A stretch of DNA of 64,000 nucleotides, taken from contig JANAVB010031417.1 of assembly GCA_029216955.1 (NCBI GenBank), forward strand, positions 24,076,331 to 24,140,330, in the 5' to 3' direction. The translations under genes were made by a program, and so were the position numbers. Every line of letters begins with the position of its first letter. Position 1 is the first letter of the stretch. Origin of the DNA: Iris pallida (Eukaryota; Streptophyta; Magnoliopsida; Asparagales; Iridaceae). The notes under the pieces are model-generated. The model was not told where the DNA came from and ran no database searches. It saw only the letters and a list, made by a program, of their open reading frames with translations. Positions 46,788 to 58,402 of the stretch are shown here, piece by piece.

Positions 46788-47711
46788 TCTAGAGCCTAAA
46801 AATCAAGTTGCGCCATGTTTGTACTACTCAGCAATCAAGTTGCCCCCAAAAAAAATTAAGTTGCGCCACTGTTATAAAGCCCAAAAATCAAGTTGTGCCA
46901 TATATCAGATTGTGTCTAAATCACATTGCGCCTAAGCCTACGTGGCGCCTGACAGTAATTGTCATCATTAACTGACAGCACCAACAACTGACAGCATGAT
47001 AAACAAAAAAATCTCTTCGAATCCCGTAAAACGTGGCGCTCGAGACGATTTGCTGTCATTAATGACAGCTGTTCAGCGCGCTCTGCAAGTTGCGCCTAGG
47101 CGCAAACTAATCAAACTTTCCTCACAGACTGACATGTAACTCAAATGATGCCACGTGCCTATGCATTGAGTTGCGCCTAGGCACAACCTGATCAAGTGCA
47201 GTTTGACTTTCTGACTGAAGCTCGCGCAACCTGACAAAGTTGAAACAACTAACGTTCTAAAGCAGGATGATGTGGCGCACATGCCACTAATCTCTCAAAA
47301 CGTGTCCATTACTCTGTACACGACCATGCGCATCTCAATCATATTATGCCACGCGCCTAAATACAGTTAGTACACGTTCGAGTAATTGAATGGAAGTTGG
47401 CACAACCTGAGGTTGGCGCAACCCGAAGCCGTGTAGTTCAACCTCGCGTACATCATAATAACTGGTAAAACAGTTATTTTCAGAACTCTATAAATAGAGT
47501 TTCCAATCATTATCAGGGGACCAAAGATCAAGAGTTCTTACAAAAGTGCAGCTGCATTCTCCAGAGGCTTTAGTCTTTAAGTTCACATAGTCCAAGGGAT
47601 AAAACGATCGTCTTCTGATCGGATTCCTAAAGTTGTACTTTCCCAAAATTTATTGTACTTTGTACGATTCTTTTCAAGTTTGGAATAAACTTTTTTTTGT
47701 TTTTGCAATCA
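46788..47711 (+). repeat. Tat 5' LTR
   Basis: It is rich in AAGTTGCGCC and GGCGCAACCTG motifs (about 15 in either orientation). CTATAAATAG at 47488-47497 is the promoter and AATAAA at 47684-47689 a candidate polyadenylation signal. Many GCGCC here read GTGCC in the 3' LTR, consistent with CpG decay. Confidence 0.9.
47488..47497 (+). promoter_or_regulatory. TATA box of the Tat LTR
   Basis: CTATAAATAG within ACTCTATAAATAGAGT, an 16-bp near-palindrome, about 215 bp before the LTR end; the 3' LTR has the same at 63441-63452. Transcription would start about 30 bp downstream. Confidence 0.75.
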
Positions 47712-47733
47712 AAATGGCGACTCTGCTGGGGAC
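47712..47733 (+). other. Tat primer binding site overlapping a start codon
   Basis: TGGCGACTCTGCTGGGGA at 47715-47732, three nt after the LTR. The complement ends in CGCCA as expected for a tRNA 3' end. Ogre-type elements were reported to use tRNA-Arg; the exact primer was not verified. The preceding bases make ATG at 47714, so an ORF begins inside the site. Confidence 0.7.
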
Positions 47734-48718
47734 GACTTTCTCCTCCGACGAGAAGGTGACAACTCAATGTGATACCGCATCAATCAGCAAGATGCAGAAG
47801 ACCCTGGTTGTTCAAGTCAACCAGACAGCCTACGAGGACATGATCGACACCAAGAGCACTCAGCGCACTGTGGCTATTGCCAAAAACAGAACGTGCTCCG
47901 TGTAGACTCCTAAGCCTTCCATAGTTGCTGTTGCTCAGGCGCAACCTGAGCGCTCGGTGGCCAAGGTGCAATCTGTCTCTGTGGCCAAGGCGCAGTCTTC
48001 TTCTGTTGCCAGCGTGCAACCCTTTCACTCTGCTGCCAAGATGCAATCTACCTCTGTGGCTAAGGTGCAGTCTACTTTTGTTGCCCATGCGCAACCCATT
48101 CACTCTGCTACCAAGGCGCAAACTGCTTCTGTGGCCAAGGCACAATCTGTTTCTATGGCCAAGGTGCAACCTACTCACTTTGCTGCCAAGGCACAACTAG
48201 TGGCCCATTCTGTTGTGGCACAACCTATGCATCCTGCTACCCAGGCACAACTTGTACACTCTGTTGCCCTGGCACAACCGAAGGGGAATAGTCTTTTAGC
48301 TATTTCCTCTTCTTCTCCTCTAGTTCTGAACTTGGAGAAGCAATGTTCTAGTGCTAGTGCTAGACAGAACAAAGGGAAGGGCACTTTGGCACTTCCTCAA
48401 CTTGTACAACCTGCGCCTATTGTGGTTCAACAACAAAATAGAGGGAAACACTTTTTAGCTAACCCTTCACAAAATAAAGGAAAGCACCCTTTTGTCTTTT
48501 CTCAATCTTTCCCGGTCTATGACTCGGAGGAAAATATCTCAGACTGTATATTTGCACCAGTCAAAACAAGAATTCCCTTGAACAGATATTCCTCTATTCT
48601 CAACAGAGGTCTTCAAATCTCTACCAGGGGGAAGAATTCTGATCAAAGAGGCATCCTGCCTACCCCTATGGTAACTATTCAAAATCTTCCAACCTTGCGT
48701 ATCTCAAGATCTACGTAA
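47714..48718 (+). pseudogene. Tat first ORF, upstream of gag, with VAK-Q repeat region
   Basis: This opens at the ATG overlapping the primer site (MATLLG). A TAG at 47903-47905 interrupts it; the same frame continues to TAA at 48716-48718. Residues from about 75 to 190 (47935-48280) form an imperfect repeat of 8-11 residues around VAKxQS and (A/T)KxQ, with Ala, Val, Gln, Ser and His dominating. After that come NKGKGTLALP and NRGKHFLANP, also repeated. Ogre-type elements are known to carry an extra ORF before gag; homology to it was not tested. The frame is followed after about 70 bp by the next segment in another frame. Confidence 0.6.
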
Positions 48719-48789
48719 GAAAAATTGCTGGTATCTCAAACAAATGCACCAGGAGCAGAATTATCTGATTTGCGCGCCTATCTCAACAG

Positions 48790-50625
48790 GTGCCAATCAG
48801 TATCAACCCGGTAAAATGCAAGCATCCTATGCCAAAGGCCAACTTGCGCCAGAAACACATTTTTGAAGTGAAAGATCCAATCGCTCATGCCAATGAGTTA
48901 AGTACTTCCTTGTACACTCAAGGAACAGGACATCTTAGGAACAGGAACCATGTTCCGAATATCATCAAGGACTACGTTCCTGTAACTTCTTCCCGTCCTG
49001 TTAGTGGCCTCCGTGAACTCTTAATACAGAAGCGGAGGGTTGCAAATCCATTCCGTCCAACGGTGGTCCAACAACAAGAATATCATTACGACCACCATTA
49101 TAAAGTTGTCATCAAATGCTGCTGTCAGTCAGCCAAGCGGTCTATCTTTGACCGTTTGAATTATGTTCAGACTCCCAACCCAATCCTAGTGGACGAAGAT
49201 GAACTTCTCTATGCTTCTGTCAACATGGCATCTCGAAGCACTGGGGGTAGAAAACATCCAAGACGTAATGCGTCCCATAATCCTAGTCAGCAATACTTAG
49301 ATCGAATTCGTGAATCCAGTGAAGGAGTCTTTCAACATACCAGATCAAAAAATCGGGATTTGGACCAAATTGTCTTTAATCAGGAAGATCTCCCCATCGC
49401 TCACCTGGGAGAGGATTCTTTATCTAACTTTGATGCAGATACTAAAAACTCTAAACAAAATATCTCGTCAATTGTAGCAAGAGAGGTGACGACATATGCC
49501 GTTACAAAAGACCAAGACGCTTCTAGTTCAGCCAGTCAAGAACAACGAATTGCTGCACTGGAAGATAAACTGAAGACCATGGCTGAAATGGTCGCAAGTA
49601 TGCACACCATAATCGTGGCTCAATATACAATACCACCGGTTCTGAATCCTACTATAAATCCTGAGCTCATAGTATCCTTTGTGCCTGTCAATGTTGGTCT
49701 AGGGGTACCATCTCCCCAGGTTGCTTCCGTACCGATTTAAGTCGCTCTCAGTCAGTCTGGTGCTGAGGGTGGTAATTATCATGTTGTTCCTCCTCCTAAT
49801 ATCTTGAATCAACCCACCAATTCACAGTCATCATGGGATGATAATGAGGCTGTAAAACTCTTACGCACCCAGTTCGAGGCCTACAAGCAGAAGGATGGTC
49901 TACAAAGACTTAGAATAAAATAACCTTATCCTGCGGAATGGAAGGAGGTGCAATTTCTACCTAAATACAAGCTTCCTACCATTATGCTGTTTGATGGCAG
50001 TACTTCTCCAAGTTAGTATATTAATCACTTTGAAGTGATGACTGATCAATTACAGCCAAATAATGCTCTTCTCACCAGGGTATTCGTCGGTTGTTTAGCC
50101 GGTGCAACATATAACTGGTATCGTAGTTTGTCTGATGGCTGCATAACCTCCTTTGCTGGTTTCAAGCAAATACTTTTGGAACGGTTTTATGAGGGGGTCA
50201 ATGACATGACTATGTCTGCCCTCATTAAAATTAAACAAAAACATAATGAGACCACTAAAAATTTTATTGAAAGATTCTGCCGTGAGGCACTCAAAATGCC
50301 CCTAGGAACTCCATCTGCTGTAACAATAGACACCTGCAAATCAAATTTGTTGCCTATTATCAGCACGTGGACAGGATCAACACAATTCCAAGATTGGCTT
50401 TCTTTCATTGTAAATGCCAAAGCTGCGGAGGTTAGTGCTGAAAAGTTCAAACAGTTAGGAGTTCAAATGGCTAATCCTAACCAAGATGAACATCCTACGT
50501 CTGACAACAATAATCGCCAGAACAATCGCAAGGGCAAAAAAACATTGGCCATCAATCTCAAAGGCAAGGAATCATTGGCTGTCAATGTTGCTCAGCCTAC
50601 GCCCACTCCATCAGCACCACCATAA
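48790..50625 (+). pseudogene. Tat gag
   Basis: One frame with stops at 49738 (TAA), 49921 (TAA) and near 50014 (TAG). The N-terminal half is basic and unfamiliar (KRSIFDRLNYVQTPNP), then a short coiled-coil-like stretch (EQRIAALEDKLKTMAEMVASM) and a Pro-rich linker. The capsid-like retrotransposon gag domain is at about 50035-50450: GATYNWYRSLSDGCITSFAG and ERFYEGVN, then FIERFCREALKMP. A Lys/Asn-rich tail with two KGK-LA-N repeats ends at TAA 50623-50625. Confidence 0.82.
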
Positions 50626-51062
50626 AAAGCATCCCGTCCAAAAGAAGAGTACTCTTTCGATGAAGATGATATCATGAGCATCTTCGATTGCTTGATCAAA
50701 AGCAATAAGCTTCAACTGTCGGAGGCAAAACGGCCAAAAAAAGTTGGTAAGACTAATCACCCTAAATATTATATTTATCACAGGTTTATAGGTCATCCAA
50801 CTCGAGCATGCTACGTGCTCAAGGGCAAAATCCAAGTGATGGTCAACTCTGGTACAGTTACTCTCCAACAGGACGAGAAGACTGTGACGGCCAATGTCAT
50901 CTCTGTACAATTTGGTGACTTTCTACCGCAACTAGTGCAAGATAGTGTCGTTCCCATTCCGAGGGCTACTCTTGAAATCGTGAATCTTCTACCTCCCCAA
51001 AATGAGGGTCTTGTTCCGCTATCCACTGATAAAGAAAAATTATGTAGATTCATCCAGATCTA
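50626..51062 (+). pseudogene. Tat gag-pol linker with zinc-knuckle-like motif
   Basis: It continues in frame with gag after the TAA. FDEDDIMSIFDCL is followed by YHRFIGHPTRACYVLKGKI, the Tat-specific counterpart of a zinc knuckle (usually CxYHxxxxHxxxxCxxLK), in which the first Cys is replaced by Tyr. It ends at TAG 51061-51063, and the following protease segment is in another frame. Confidence 0.75.
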
Positions 51063-51911
51063 GTGGCAGACTTTAAAGCACCTTCTTCCAATCAAAAGAA
51101 GCATTCTAAAACTAAATCAAAGAGCTGCAACATTGTATCCTTTGAACCTGTAGCGGGAGAAGAAATTTTAATCGGCACCAGATCTGGGAGACCCTACCTC
51201 CGAGAGTATCTCGAAACTCAAAAAAATCCTGCTTCATCTCCTGAGGTTATTCCTGCATCATCTTCACCTGTTGAGAATATACCATCTACATCTTCGCCAG
51301 TAGTGGAATCAATTCCTCCTAAACCAACATCAGCAGACAAGGGAAAGCAACCTATCCGCTTTGATAAAGCGTTGAAGAAGTCCTCATCTCTCGGACTTAA
51401 GAAGCCATATAATTTTGACATACTGGCTCAATTGGCTAACACTCCAGCGAAATTGTCAATCTTCGAACTCTTACGTCTCTCAAAAGAGACTCGAGAAACG
51501 CTGAGTGAGGCCTTGATGCAGGCTGATGCTTGTCTTGCTCTCCTCAAGAAGCCTGAAAAGGAGCCTGTCAGTTGTACACATTGTCATAGTATATTTGAAT
51601 TAATGCCCAACATCACTTTTATACAAGATGACATATTGTTAGAAGACAATCGTCATGATCATCCTCTCTACTTTACGGGATATGTGGACACCATGAAAGT
51701 CGATCGCATTCTGATTGACCCAGGGTCTGCACTTAGCATCATGGTGAAGACTCTGCTGGACGCTTTGAAGATCCCGGTGCACAACCTTTCTACAACTATC
51801 ACTACTATCTTGGGGTTCAATCAAGGAAGAAGTGAACCTTTGGGGAAGATATGCCTAAAACTTCAAATCGGCAATCTTCGTACGAAAGGTGACTTTCTAC
51901 GTTATCGATAA
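51063..51911 (+). pseudogene. Tat protease region
   Basis: YNFDILAQLANTPAKLSIFELL is a stretch typical of Tat polyproteins before the protease. The protease active site is VDRILIDPGSALSIM, with D-P-G-S as usual in this clade. The frame ends at 51911 by a one-base shift; the C-terminal half of the protease can be followed for about 40 codons more in another frame (TFYVIDNHGSYNALLGT). Confidence 0.88.
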
Positions 51912-52945
51912 TCATGGCTCATACAATGCTTTGCTGGGAACCACGAACACAATATTGTACCTTCTACTCTCTACCAATGTTTCAAATATGCAGATAGCAA
52001 TGGAGAAGTACAGAAAGAAGTTGTAGACTTAAATCCTTTCAGGGGGTTGAAGCATACTGCAACGATTCTCGCATGTACAAGGATAAATTCATGAAGGTGG
52101 TATTAGCAATAGATATTGACAAAGAATAGAAAGGCGTACCAAATGACAATCTGGTGATCCCTGTCAAAGGACATACTCCATGTCCTCAGTCTTCCAAAAC
52201 ATTAACTATTTACCTTCCTTCTCACAAGAAGTAGCCTCCTGGTGTTAAACAGGAACAAAGGGAGCTCACCTCTTCTGAGCCACTTGTAATCGACCTTCGT
52301 CGTAAAAAACCCCTTCCTCCTTCTCGTTCTTCTTTTCCCCATCTGGTTATCAATCTGACTAAGCCTTCTAAGGCTAAAGGTCCTATTGTAAATAATGATG
52401 TAAAGATCAATAAAGTAGCATCTCCTTTGCAGTATACTGATGTCTCATATCTTACTCGATGTTATTTAGATATGCTAGATAGCTTTAAACCACTTACAAT
52501 AGGAGTTGTACCATCTATCCAAAATGTGGTATCACTTGAATCAATACAAGAATCGTTCTTCCTATTCCTTCTCGAAAGAAAGGCAAAATTCCTATATTTT
52601 TTAGTAAAGGAACAGAGCAAAAAATCATGCCTGACATCGATAATGAAAAGAAGATACAGAAAGGCTATAACTACGTCGTTATAGTCCACAATCCAAGGCA
52701 ATCATCCGTAAAATGGGCTATGATTTCAAAACTGGCCTTAATGGTGGTAGAGGAAGACGAACTCCTATTCGTACTCCTGCTCCACGAGAAAAAATGATAC
52801 CATATTATAGCAAAATAAAACTGGGCTGGGCTACACTTCACCAGTTATAACTCCACAAGCCTCTGAATCTGATAAAGATGAACGCTCTAATTCTTCAGAT
52901 TCTATTTTATGGGACTCTAACACCAGTATTGGTCATGTCCATCGG
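51912..52945 (+). pseudogene. Decayed protease-to-reverse transcriptase linker of Tat pol
   Basis: Remnants of the protease end appear first, then about 900 bp with many stops and shifts in all frames. Linkers at this point in Tat pol are poorly conserved. I see no other gene in it. Confidence 0.6.
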
Positions 52946-54430
52946 GTGACAGTATCTTCTAATATGGTGTTTGTCGAATTCTCAAAAAATAATGAGGATG
53001 ATATTGAAGAAGCTCCTGAAGCAGATCCTTGGGCACAAAGGATGGACACTCAGTGGGAACTCTGTTTTGAACAACGAAAACCACCTACTAAAGATCAACT
53101 AATCCAGATCGATGTTGGAAAGAAAGGTGTACCACGACCGATCTTCATTAGCAAGAATCTTCCAGAGGATGATAAACAAGAATTGATTCACCTTATTTGT
53201 GAATATATCGATGTTTTTGCCTGGAACTATAAAGATATGTCGGGTTTAGATCCTCAGGTCGCAACTCATAAACTTAACATTTTGCCTAATGCCAAGCCAG
53301 TCAAACAACATCAACGGCGATTCAAGCCTGAGATGATGGATGTGATAGATGATGAAGTCAGAAAGCTTATCGCTTATGATTTTATCAGAGAAGAACAACA
53401 TCTTGACTGGGTAGCCAACGTTGTACCAGTCTTGAAGAAAATCGGAAAAGTTCGAGTGTGCATAGACTTTTGAGATCTCAATTATGCTTGTCCTAAAGAT
53501 GAATTCCCTCTCCCAATTACTGATGTCATGATCGACAATACTTGTGGATTCGAACGAATCTCTTTCATGGATAGATTTTCTGGATACAATCAAATTCGGA
53601 TAAATCCTGAAGATGAAAACGTACTTCATTCCGTACTCCCCACGGAATATACTGCTATACAGTCATGTCTTTCGGTCTTAAGAACGCAGGTGCAACTTAC
53701 CAGCGGGCTATGAGTACTATATATCTTTCGAGATCATTTGTGAAAGACTGTCGAATGCTATGTTGATGATATTGCTGTCAAGAGTCGTCAAAAGGAAGAT
53801 CATATCCAAGATTTAAGAACCATCTTCAATCTAATACGCCAGCATTAACTCAAAATGAACCCCACCAAGTCATTTTTGGGAGTCTCTAGTGGCAAATTTC
53901 TTGGATTCGTTATTACCTCTAAAGGTATACACGTTGATCCCGAAAAAATCAAAGCCATTCAAGAGATGCATCTTCCATGCAACCTAAAAGAGCTACGAGG
54001 ATTCCAGGGTCGACTTGCTTACATCAGGAGGTTTATTTCGAATTTGTTTGGACTTTGCAGACCATTTACTCAATTAATGAAGAAAGGTGTATCTTTCATT
54101 TGGACAAAAGAATGTCAATGAGCATTTGATAACATAAAGCAATATTTGATGAGTCCATCGGTCCTAGTACCACCGATCTCAGGAATACCCTTCTTGATGT
54201 ATGTCCGGGCGATGGACCATTCACTGGGAGCTTTGCTGGCTCAGAAGAACAAAGAAGGTCATGAACAAGCTATCTACCACCTTAGTCGGACGATGATTGG
54301 AGCTGAACATCGTTATAGTCCGGTAGAGAAGGAATGCTTAGCCATAATGTTTGCTGTTTAAAAGATAAGGCATTACATCATCGGCCAAACCATTCATGTT
54401 ATTTCTCGAGTTAATCCTCTGCGGGTTTTA
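52946..54430 (+). pseudogene. Tat reverse transcriptase and first RNase H
   Basis: One main frame with TGA at 53471-53473 (RVCIDF then DLN, Arg expected) and a local frame excursion at about 53640-53750. Motifs: VANVVPVLKKIGKVRVC, FPLPIT, FSGYNQI, FGLKNAGATYQRAM (in the shifted part) and YVDDIAVKS with the catalytic Asp pair at 53759-53770. The connection FLGFVITSKGI and RNase H (FLMYVRAMDHSLGALLAQ, RYSPVEKECLAIMFAV) follow, with stops at 54119-54121 and 54359-54361. In the FLMYVRAMD motif Arg-Ala stands near where an Asp/Ser is usual. Confidence 0.9.
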
Positions 54431-55060
54431 ATGAAGAAGCCCAGTACACTCAATTCTAGGCTTGCTACATGGGCCATATTATTAGCACAATATGACATGG
54501 TGTATGTTCCACAAAAGTCAGTGAAAGGCCAAGTACTCGTTGATTTCTTAGCAGCTCATCCTGTCCCTGAGACATCTAAACTCTATGATGAGATTCCAGA
54601 CGAGACATTGGAATCAAATATGATCTCAGAAGAATTTCCTACTTTTCATTTATTCTTCGACGGAGCATCTAGAATTGGACCTGGAGGTACCCTTGTTGCT
54701 GGAGTGGGAATTATTCTCGTTTCACCGGATGGATTAGCTATTCAGAGGGCTTATTCCTTGGATGAGTCGTGTTCCAACAACGTGGCAGAATACAATGTCT
54801 TGCTCATTGGACCCTAATTAGCTAAGCAACTAGATATTGAATATCTCGAAGTATATGGCGATTTTAAGCTGATTGTTAATCAGGTTAGAGGTACATACAA
54901 AGTTCGACATCAAGATCTGATACCATACCACGAAGCGGCAATCAGAATAGCTTCCTCGTTCAAAGGGTTCTTCATTGAACCTGTACATCGAGCATGCAAC
55001 ACAGAAGTTGATGCCTTAGCTAACCTAGCAGCGGTCTTAGCAATTCCGATCAAAAGACAA
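54431..55060 (+). pseudogene. Tat second RNase H (aRNH)
   Basis: Same frame as the reverse transcriptase. FHLFFDGASRIGPGG holds the first Asp, NNVAEYNVLLIG the Glu, VYGDFKLIVNQ the next Asp and RACNTEVDALANLA the last one. TAA at 54815-54817 interrupts it. This archaeal-like RNase H, placed between the first RNase H and the integrase, assigns the element to the Tat group. Confidence 0.9.
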
Positions 55061-56416
55061 CAAATGGTTATTATCTCCAATAGAGAACTGTTTTGTATTG
55101 AAAACAACCATAACATTGAATTCAGTAATTCAACTGAAGTCAATGTCATCAGCGAAGATTGGAGGGCACCTTTCATCGACTTTGCAGTACATGATATACT
55201 ACCTGAAGATCCTAAAGAAGCTACAAGTATTCGCCGACGATCGCTTCGATTTTATTATAATCATACCACTAAAACTCTCTTTCAACGAACTTTTGATGGA
55301 TTACTCTTAAGATGTCTTAATGGTGATGAACCAAAACAAATATTACGCGAAGCTTATGACGGCATTTCTGGAGCACATCAGCCTGGTCCCAAATTACAGG
55401 ATCGTATCCGACGTATGGGTTACTACTGGCCCTCTATGGTATCAGATACCATTGACTATGCAAGAAAATGTCGAGCATGTCAAATTCATGCAGACTTCAT
55501 TCACCAACCGTCGGAATTTCTTCACCCGACTACTGCCTCATGGCCCTTCGAAGCTCGGGGCATGGATTTAATTGGTCCTATCAATCCTCCTTCGTCTAAA
55601 GGACATCAGTTTATCTTGGCTATAACCGATTATTTCTCTAAATGGGCTGAAGCCATGCCGTTAGCTAAAGTGAAGATTAGAAGTGTTATCAACTTCATCA
55701 AACATCATGTGATATACAAATTTGGCGTACCTCGTCGGATCATCCATGATAATGGACCACAGTTCCTCAGTCAGAAATTTACTAGGTTCTGTGATGACAA
55801 CCGAATCAATAATGTTGCTTCTACGGCCTATAATCCTGCAGCTAATGGGTTCGCTGAAGCATTTAACAAGACTATCATCAAACTCCTCAAAAAATTTGTC
55901 TCTACTAACAAACATAATTGGAGTGAGAAGCTTGGAGAATGTCTATGGGCTTATCGTACTACAGTCTGTAATCGTACAGGTTGTGCACATTTTTCTCTGG
56001 TATATGGATGTGAAGCTGTCTTACCGCTGGAAATTTAAATTCCATCCTTGAGAATTGCCATTGCTAATCAACTTACTACAGAAAACAATGATCGTCTCCG
56101 GCTTCAAGGATTAGAGGCGCTCGATGAGAAAAGGCTACTAGCTCAACAACATATCGAATTATATCAGGCCCATATCTCAAAAGCTTTCAATCGCAAAGTC
56201 AAAGTACGAACATTTCAGAAAAGCGAGCTAGTTCTTACGGTCAGACATCCTATGACTATGACCCACATGAGCAAAGGTAAATTCAAGGCAAAATGGGAAG
56301 GTCCTTATGTGGTGAACAAGGTTTTCTCAAATAGAGCCTACCAATTAACGAATATAGATAGCAGAATTGCTATGATGCCTATCAATGGCAAATTTCCCAA
56401 AAAATGTTATGTATAA
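55061..56416 (+). pseudogene. Tat integrase and pol C-terminus
   Basis: Same frame. The zinc finger spans GAHQPG to CRACQIHAD. The catalytic core has MDLIGPI (Asp), ITDYFSKWAEAMP, IIHDNGPQF (Asp) and PAANGFAEAFNK (Glu). The frame stops at TAA 56036-56038 and continues to the natural TAA-type end at 56416, with GKFKAKWEGPYVVNKV as the integrase C-terminal fold. There is no chromodomain, as expected for Tat. AATAAA at 56450-56455 could end the plus transcript. Confidence 0.92.
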
Positions 56417-56502
56417 TAGCAAAATATTTTCATTCAGAGAAATAATGTAAATAAAATTCATTTTTATTTGTATTATTTAAAAGCAGAATGAGGTACATAA
56501 TA

Positions 56503-56787
56503 TCAAGGGCGGGGACGAGGACCCGACCCTTCCTGGTTAAATACATAATTTGCCAGCAATTCAAACATCTCGTTGTCCGAGAACACCAGCAACTCACAGG
56601 AAGCTCTCCTCACAGCTTCTTCTTCAGGAGTCTTCCCAGGCTCCACCAACTTGGTAATCAGGTCCTGCTCTGGTGCAGGAACAGTCGAGCCTTCCGCCAC
56701 TTCTTTCTCAGGAGGCACCGGAGCCTCAGCAGGAGGCGTCTCAGTCGTATCTTCAATCTTCGGAGTGAGCATATCTTCGGAAGACAT
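56503..56787 (-). CDS. Small antisense ORF, 94 aa, acidic, unknown function
   Basis: True ATG at 56787-56785 and TGA at 56505-56503, without any stop or shift, although pol and the larger antisense gene are full of them. The first 60 residues are rich in Pro and Glu (TPPAEAPVPPEKEVAEG); the rest is likely helical (EEEAVRRASCELLVFSDNEMFELL). No signal peptide or membrane segment. A TATA box lies about 50 bp upstream. It faces pol tail to tail, 86 bp from the pol stop. Additional antisense ORFs are known in Tat elements, but I do not recognise this protein. Confidence 0.6.
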   Translation of the reverse strand: MSSEDMLTPKIEDTTETPPAEAPVPPEKEVAEGSTVPAPEQDLITKLVEPGKTPEEEAVRRASCELLVFSDNEMFELLANYVFNQEGSGPRPRP

Positions 56788-56835
56788 TCTGTACTGAGAT
56801 AAAAGAAGTTGACAACATCTACAGAAGTTCTGTTC

Positions 56836-56843
56836 TATTTATA
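56836..56843 (-). promoter_or_regulatory. TATA box for the small antisense ORF
   Basis: TATAAATA on the minus strand inside CTGTCTATAAATAGAACAG, 49 nt before the ATG at 56787, leaving a short 5' untranslated region of about 20 nt if transcription starts 30 bp downstream. Confidence 0.65.
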
Positions 56844-56884
56844 GACAGAATGACTAGATAATCGGCTTTAAGAACCGATGCAAC

Positions 56885-57092
56885 TTTTCTCCTCGAAAAA
56901 AGTCCAACTGTTCATTCATTCACTTCTTCTCCCTAAAAGAGTCCGATTGTTCATTCATTCCCCTCCTCGAGAATCAAAGTGACTGTTCATTCATTCAGTT
57001 TCTTCTCCTCGAGAATCGAGGTGACTGTTCATTCATTCAGTTTCTCTCTCCTAAGAAGTTTGACTGTCTATTCATTCATTTCATCAATCTTA
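56885..57092 (-). repeat. Five-unit tandem repeat upstream of the small antisense gene
   Basis: Five units of 38-42 bp, each ending (plus strand) in GACTGTTCATTCATTCA and most containing TCTCCTCGAGAATC. They begin about 40 bp upstream of the TATA box, where enhancer repeats would lie. Confidence 0.85.
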
Positions 57093-57512
57093 GCATTTAT
57101 TGACTTTTATTTACTTTCTCGTAAATAAAGCCATAGACGATAAATCCTCAAATCTAAAACAGAAAAAAGAATTCATGTCCTCCGTACCTCTGAATTCCAG
57201 TATCTACGTCAGCAACTTGTCACGTCCCTATCAGCTTTGACAAAGTTGTCTATTAAAATAACAATATTTCCAACATTATATTCTGCCATGTCCACATTAT
57301 CTCTGAGCAGATATAATAAATATCGTTATTTTCTAATCAAGAAATATATCACGTACAGTACCTCTGAATATATTTTCAATTCTATTACTTATATCTATAA
57401 TAAGGTATGCAACAAGTAATGGAACCACCAAATTTTTTTTATTTCATTTCCTTTTCATTAAAATGTTCAAAAAAGATACATCATAAAGAAAAAGATAATA
57501 ATTTTGGTCATT
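57093..57512. other. AT-rich spacer between the antisense genes
   Basis: No ORF with support. It follows the stop of the large antisense gene and could hold its 3' untranslated region; AT-rich runs at 57420-57490 suit polyadenylation. Confidence 0.5.
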
Positions 57513-58402
57513 TTATTCTGAAGAGTAAGTGATGAGATCCATGATCCGCTTCTTCAAGGCTTTAGCTCTTTCGGTACAAGAATCCAGCACCCGTTGCCTG
57601 GCTTCAATCCTTCCTAACTCTGGGTCAAATGGATGCAGAACGACTGTTTGACGGGCTAGTTTTTTGTTTTGTAGCCGGTTAAAGTCATCCTTTTGACGCT
57701 TCAAAACGTCTAATTGGTTGATAGCAGCCTGATGTAGTTGAGTTTCTTTTTCTACACCCTGCTTGATAGCTTTGAGCTCTTCCTAAAACCGGGCGATTTC
57801 AGCCTCCAGATCAGAAGCTTTCTTTTCCTCATCCGCAGCTATAGCCTTATGACGCTCAGCAGTAGAGGCTACTTCAGAAATCTGGACATCCAGCTCAGAA
57901 GATTGTCTCGTGAAAGCCAATAAGAAAGCTTCAAAATTGGCTTTATTAGTTTCAGCCTCTTGAGCCATAGCTTCATATTCTGCATTCACTAGCAGCTCAA
58001 CGTCTTCTCATTTAAGGTCTTTATAAACCTTAATTGACTCCTCTAGTTCATCCAAAATATGCTCCAGAAAAGTGGCCTGAGCCTCATCTCCTTGGCTGCG
58101 GATGCCTCCAATTAAAAATAAGGAGGGATTTCTGACTGTGCTGAATGGAACATCCTCTCTCTCCATTACCCGATGAATTAAAGGCAAAAAAGATGTGAAG
58201 AAGACTTTGGTGAAGGAAGACACCACAAATTTGTTAGCCGCTACAGCACTTGGGGTGGCTACCACTTCTGCCGGAGTCTTTACAACTTTAACAGGTGGAG
58301 ACGCTTCATCCTGTGCACTGATATGGGAAGAGCTCCCCTCTCTTGCTGGGGTTCCTTTGTCCAAGGGAGCCATCGTTGAGCTGGTAGTTCCTGTAGGTCC
58401 TT
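57513..58402 (-). pseudogene. Exon 4 of the antisense gene: coiled-coil domain
   Basis: In frame with exon 3 through a phase 1 junction. After a Pro/Ser-rich start (GTPAREGSSSHI) it becomes helical and heptad-rich: ELEESIKVYKDLK, AEYEAMAQEAETNKANFEAFL, AERHKAIAADEEKKASDLEAEI, QLDVLKRQKDDFNRLQ. Stops at 58008-58010 and 57780-57783 interrupt it; the terminal ITYSSE and TGA/TAA at 57513 look natural. A coiled coil suggests self-association. Confidence 0.7.

Noticed and set aside
47780..48196. Minus-strand 138-codon ORF rich in Arg, Leu, Gly and His
   Set aside because: It is the antisense shadow of the VAK-Q repeat in the Tat first ORF; its apparent regularity comes from that repeat.
52222..52701. 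Short ORFs in both strands within the decayed pol linker
   Set aside because: Chance frames in a degraded region, without conserved motifs.
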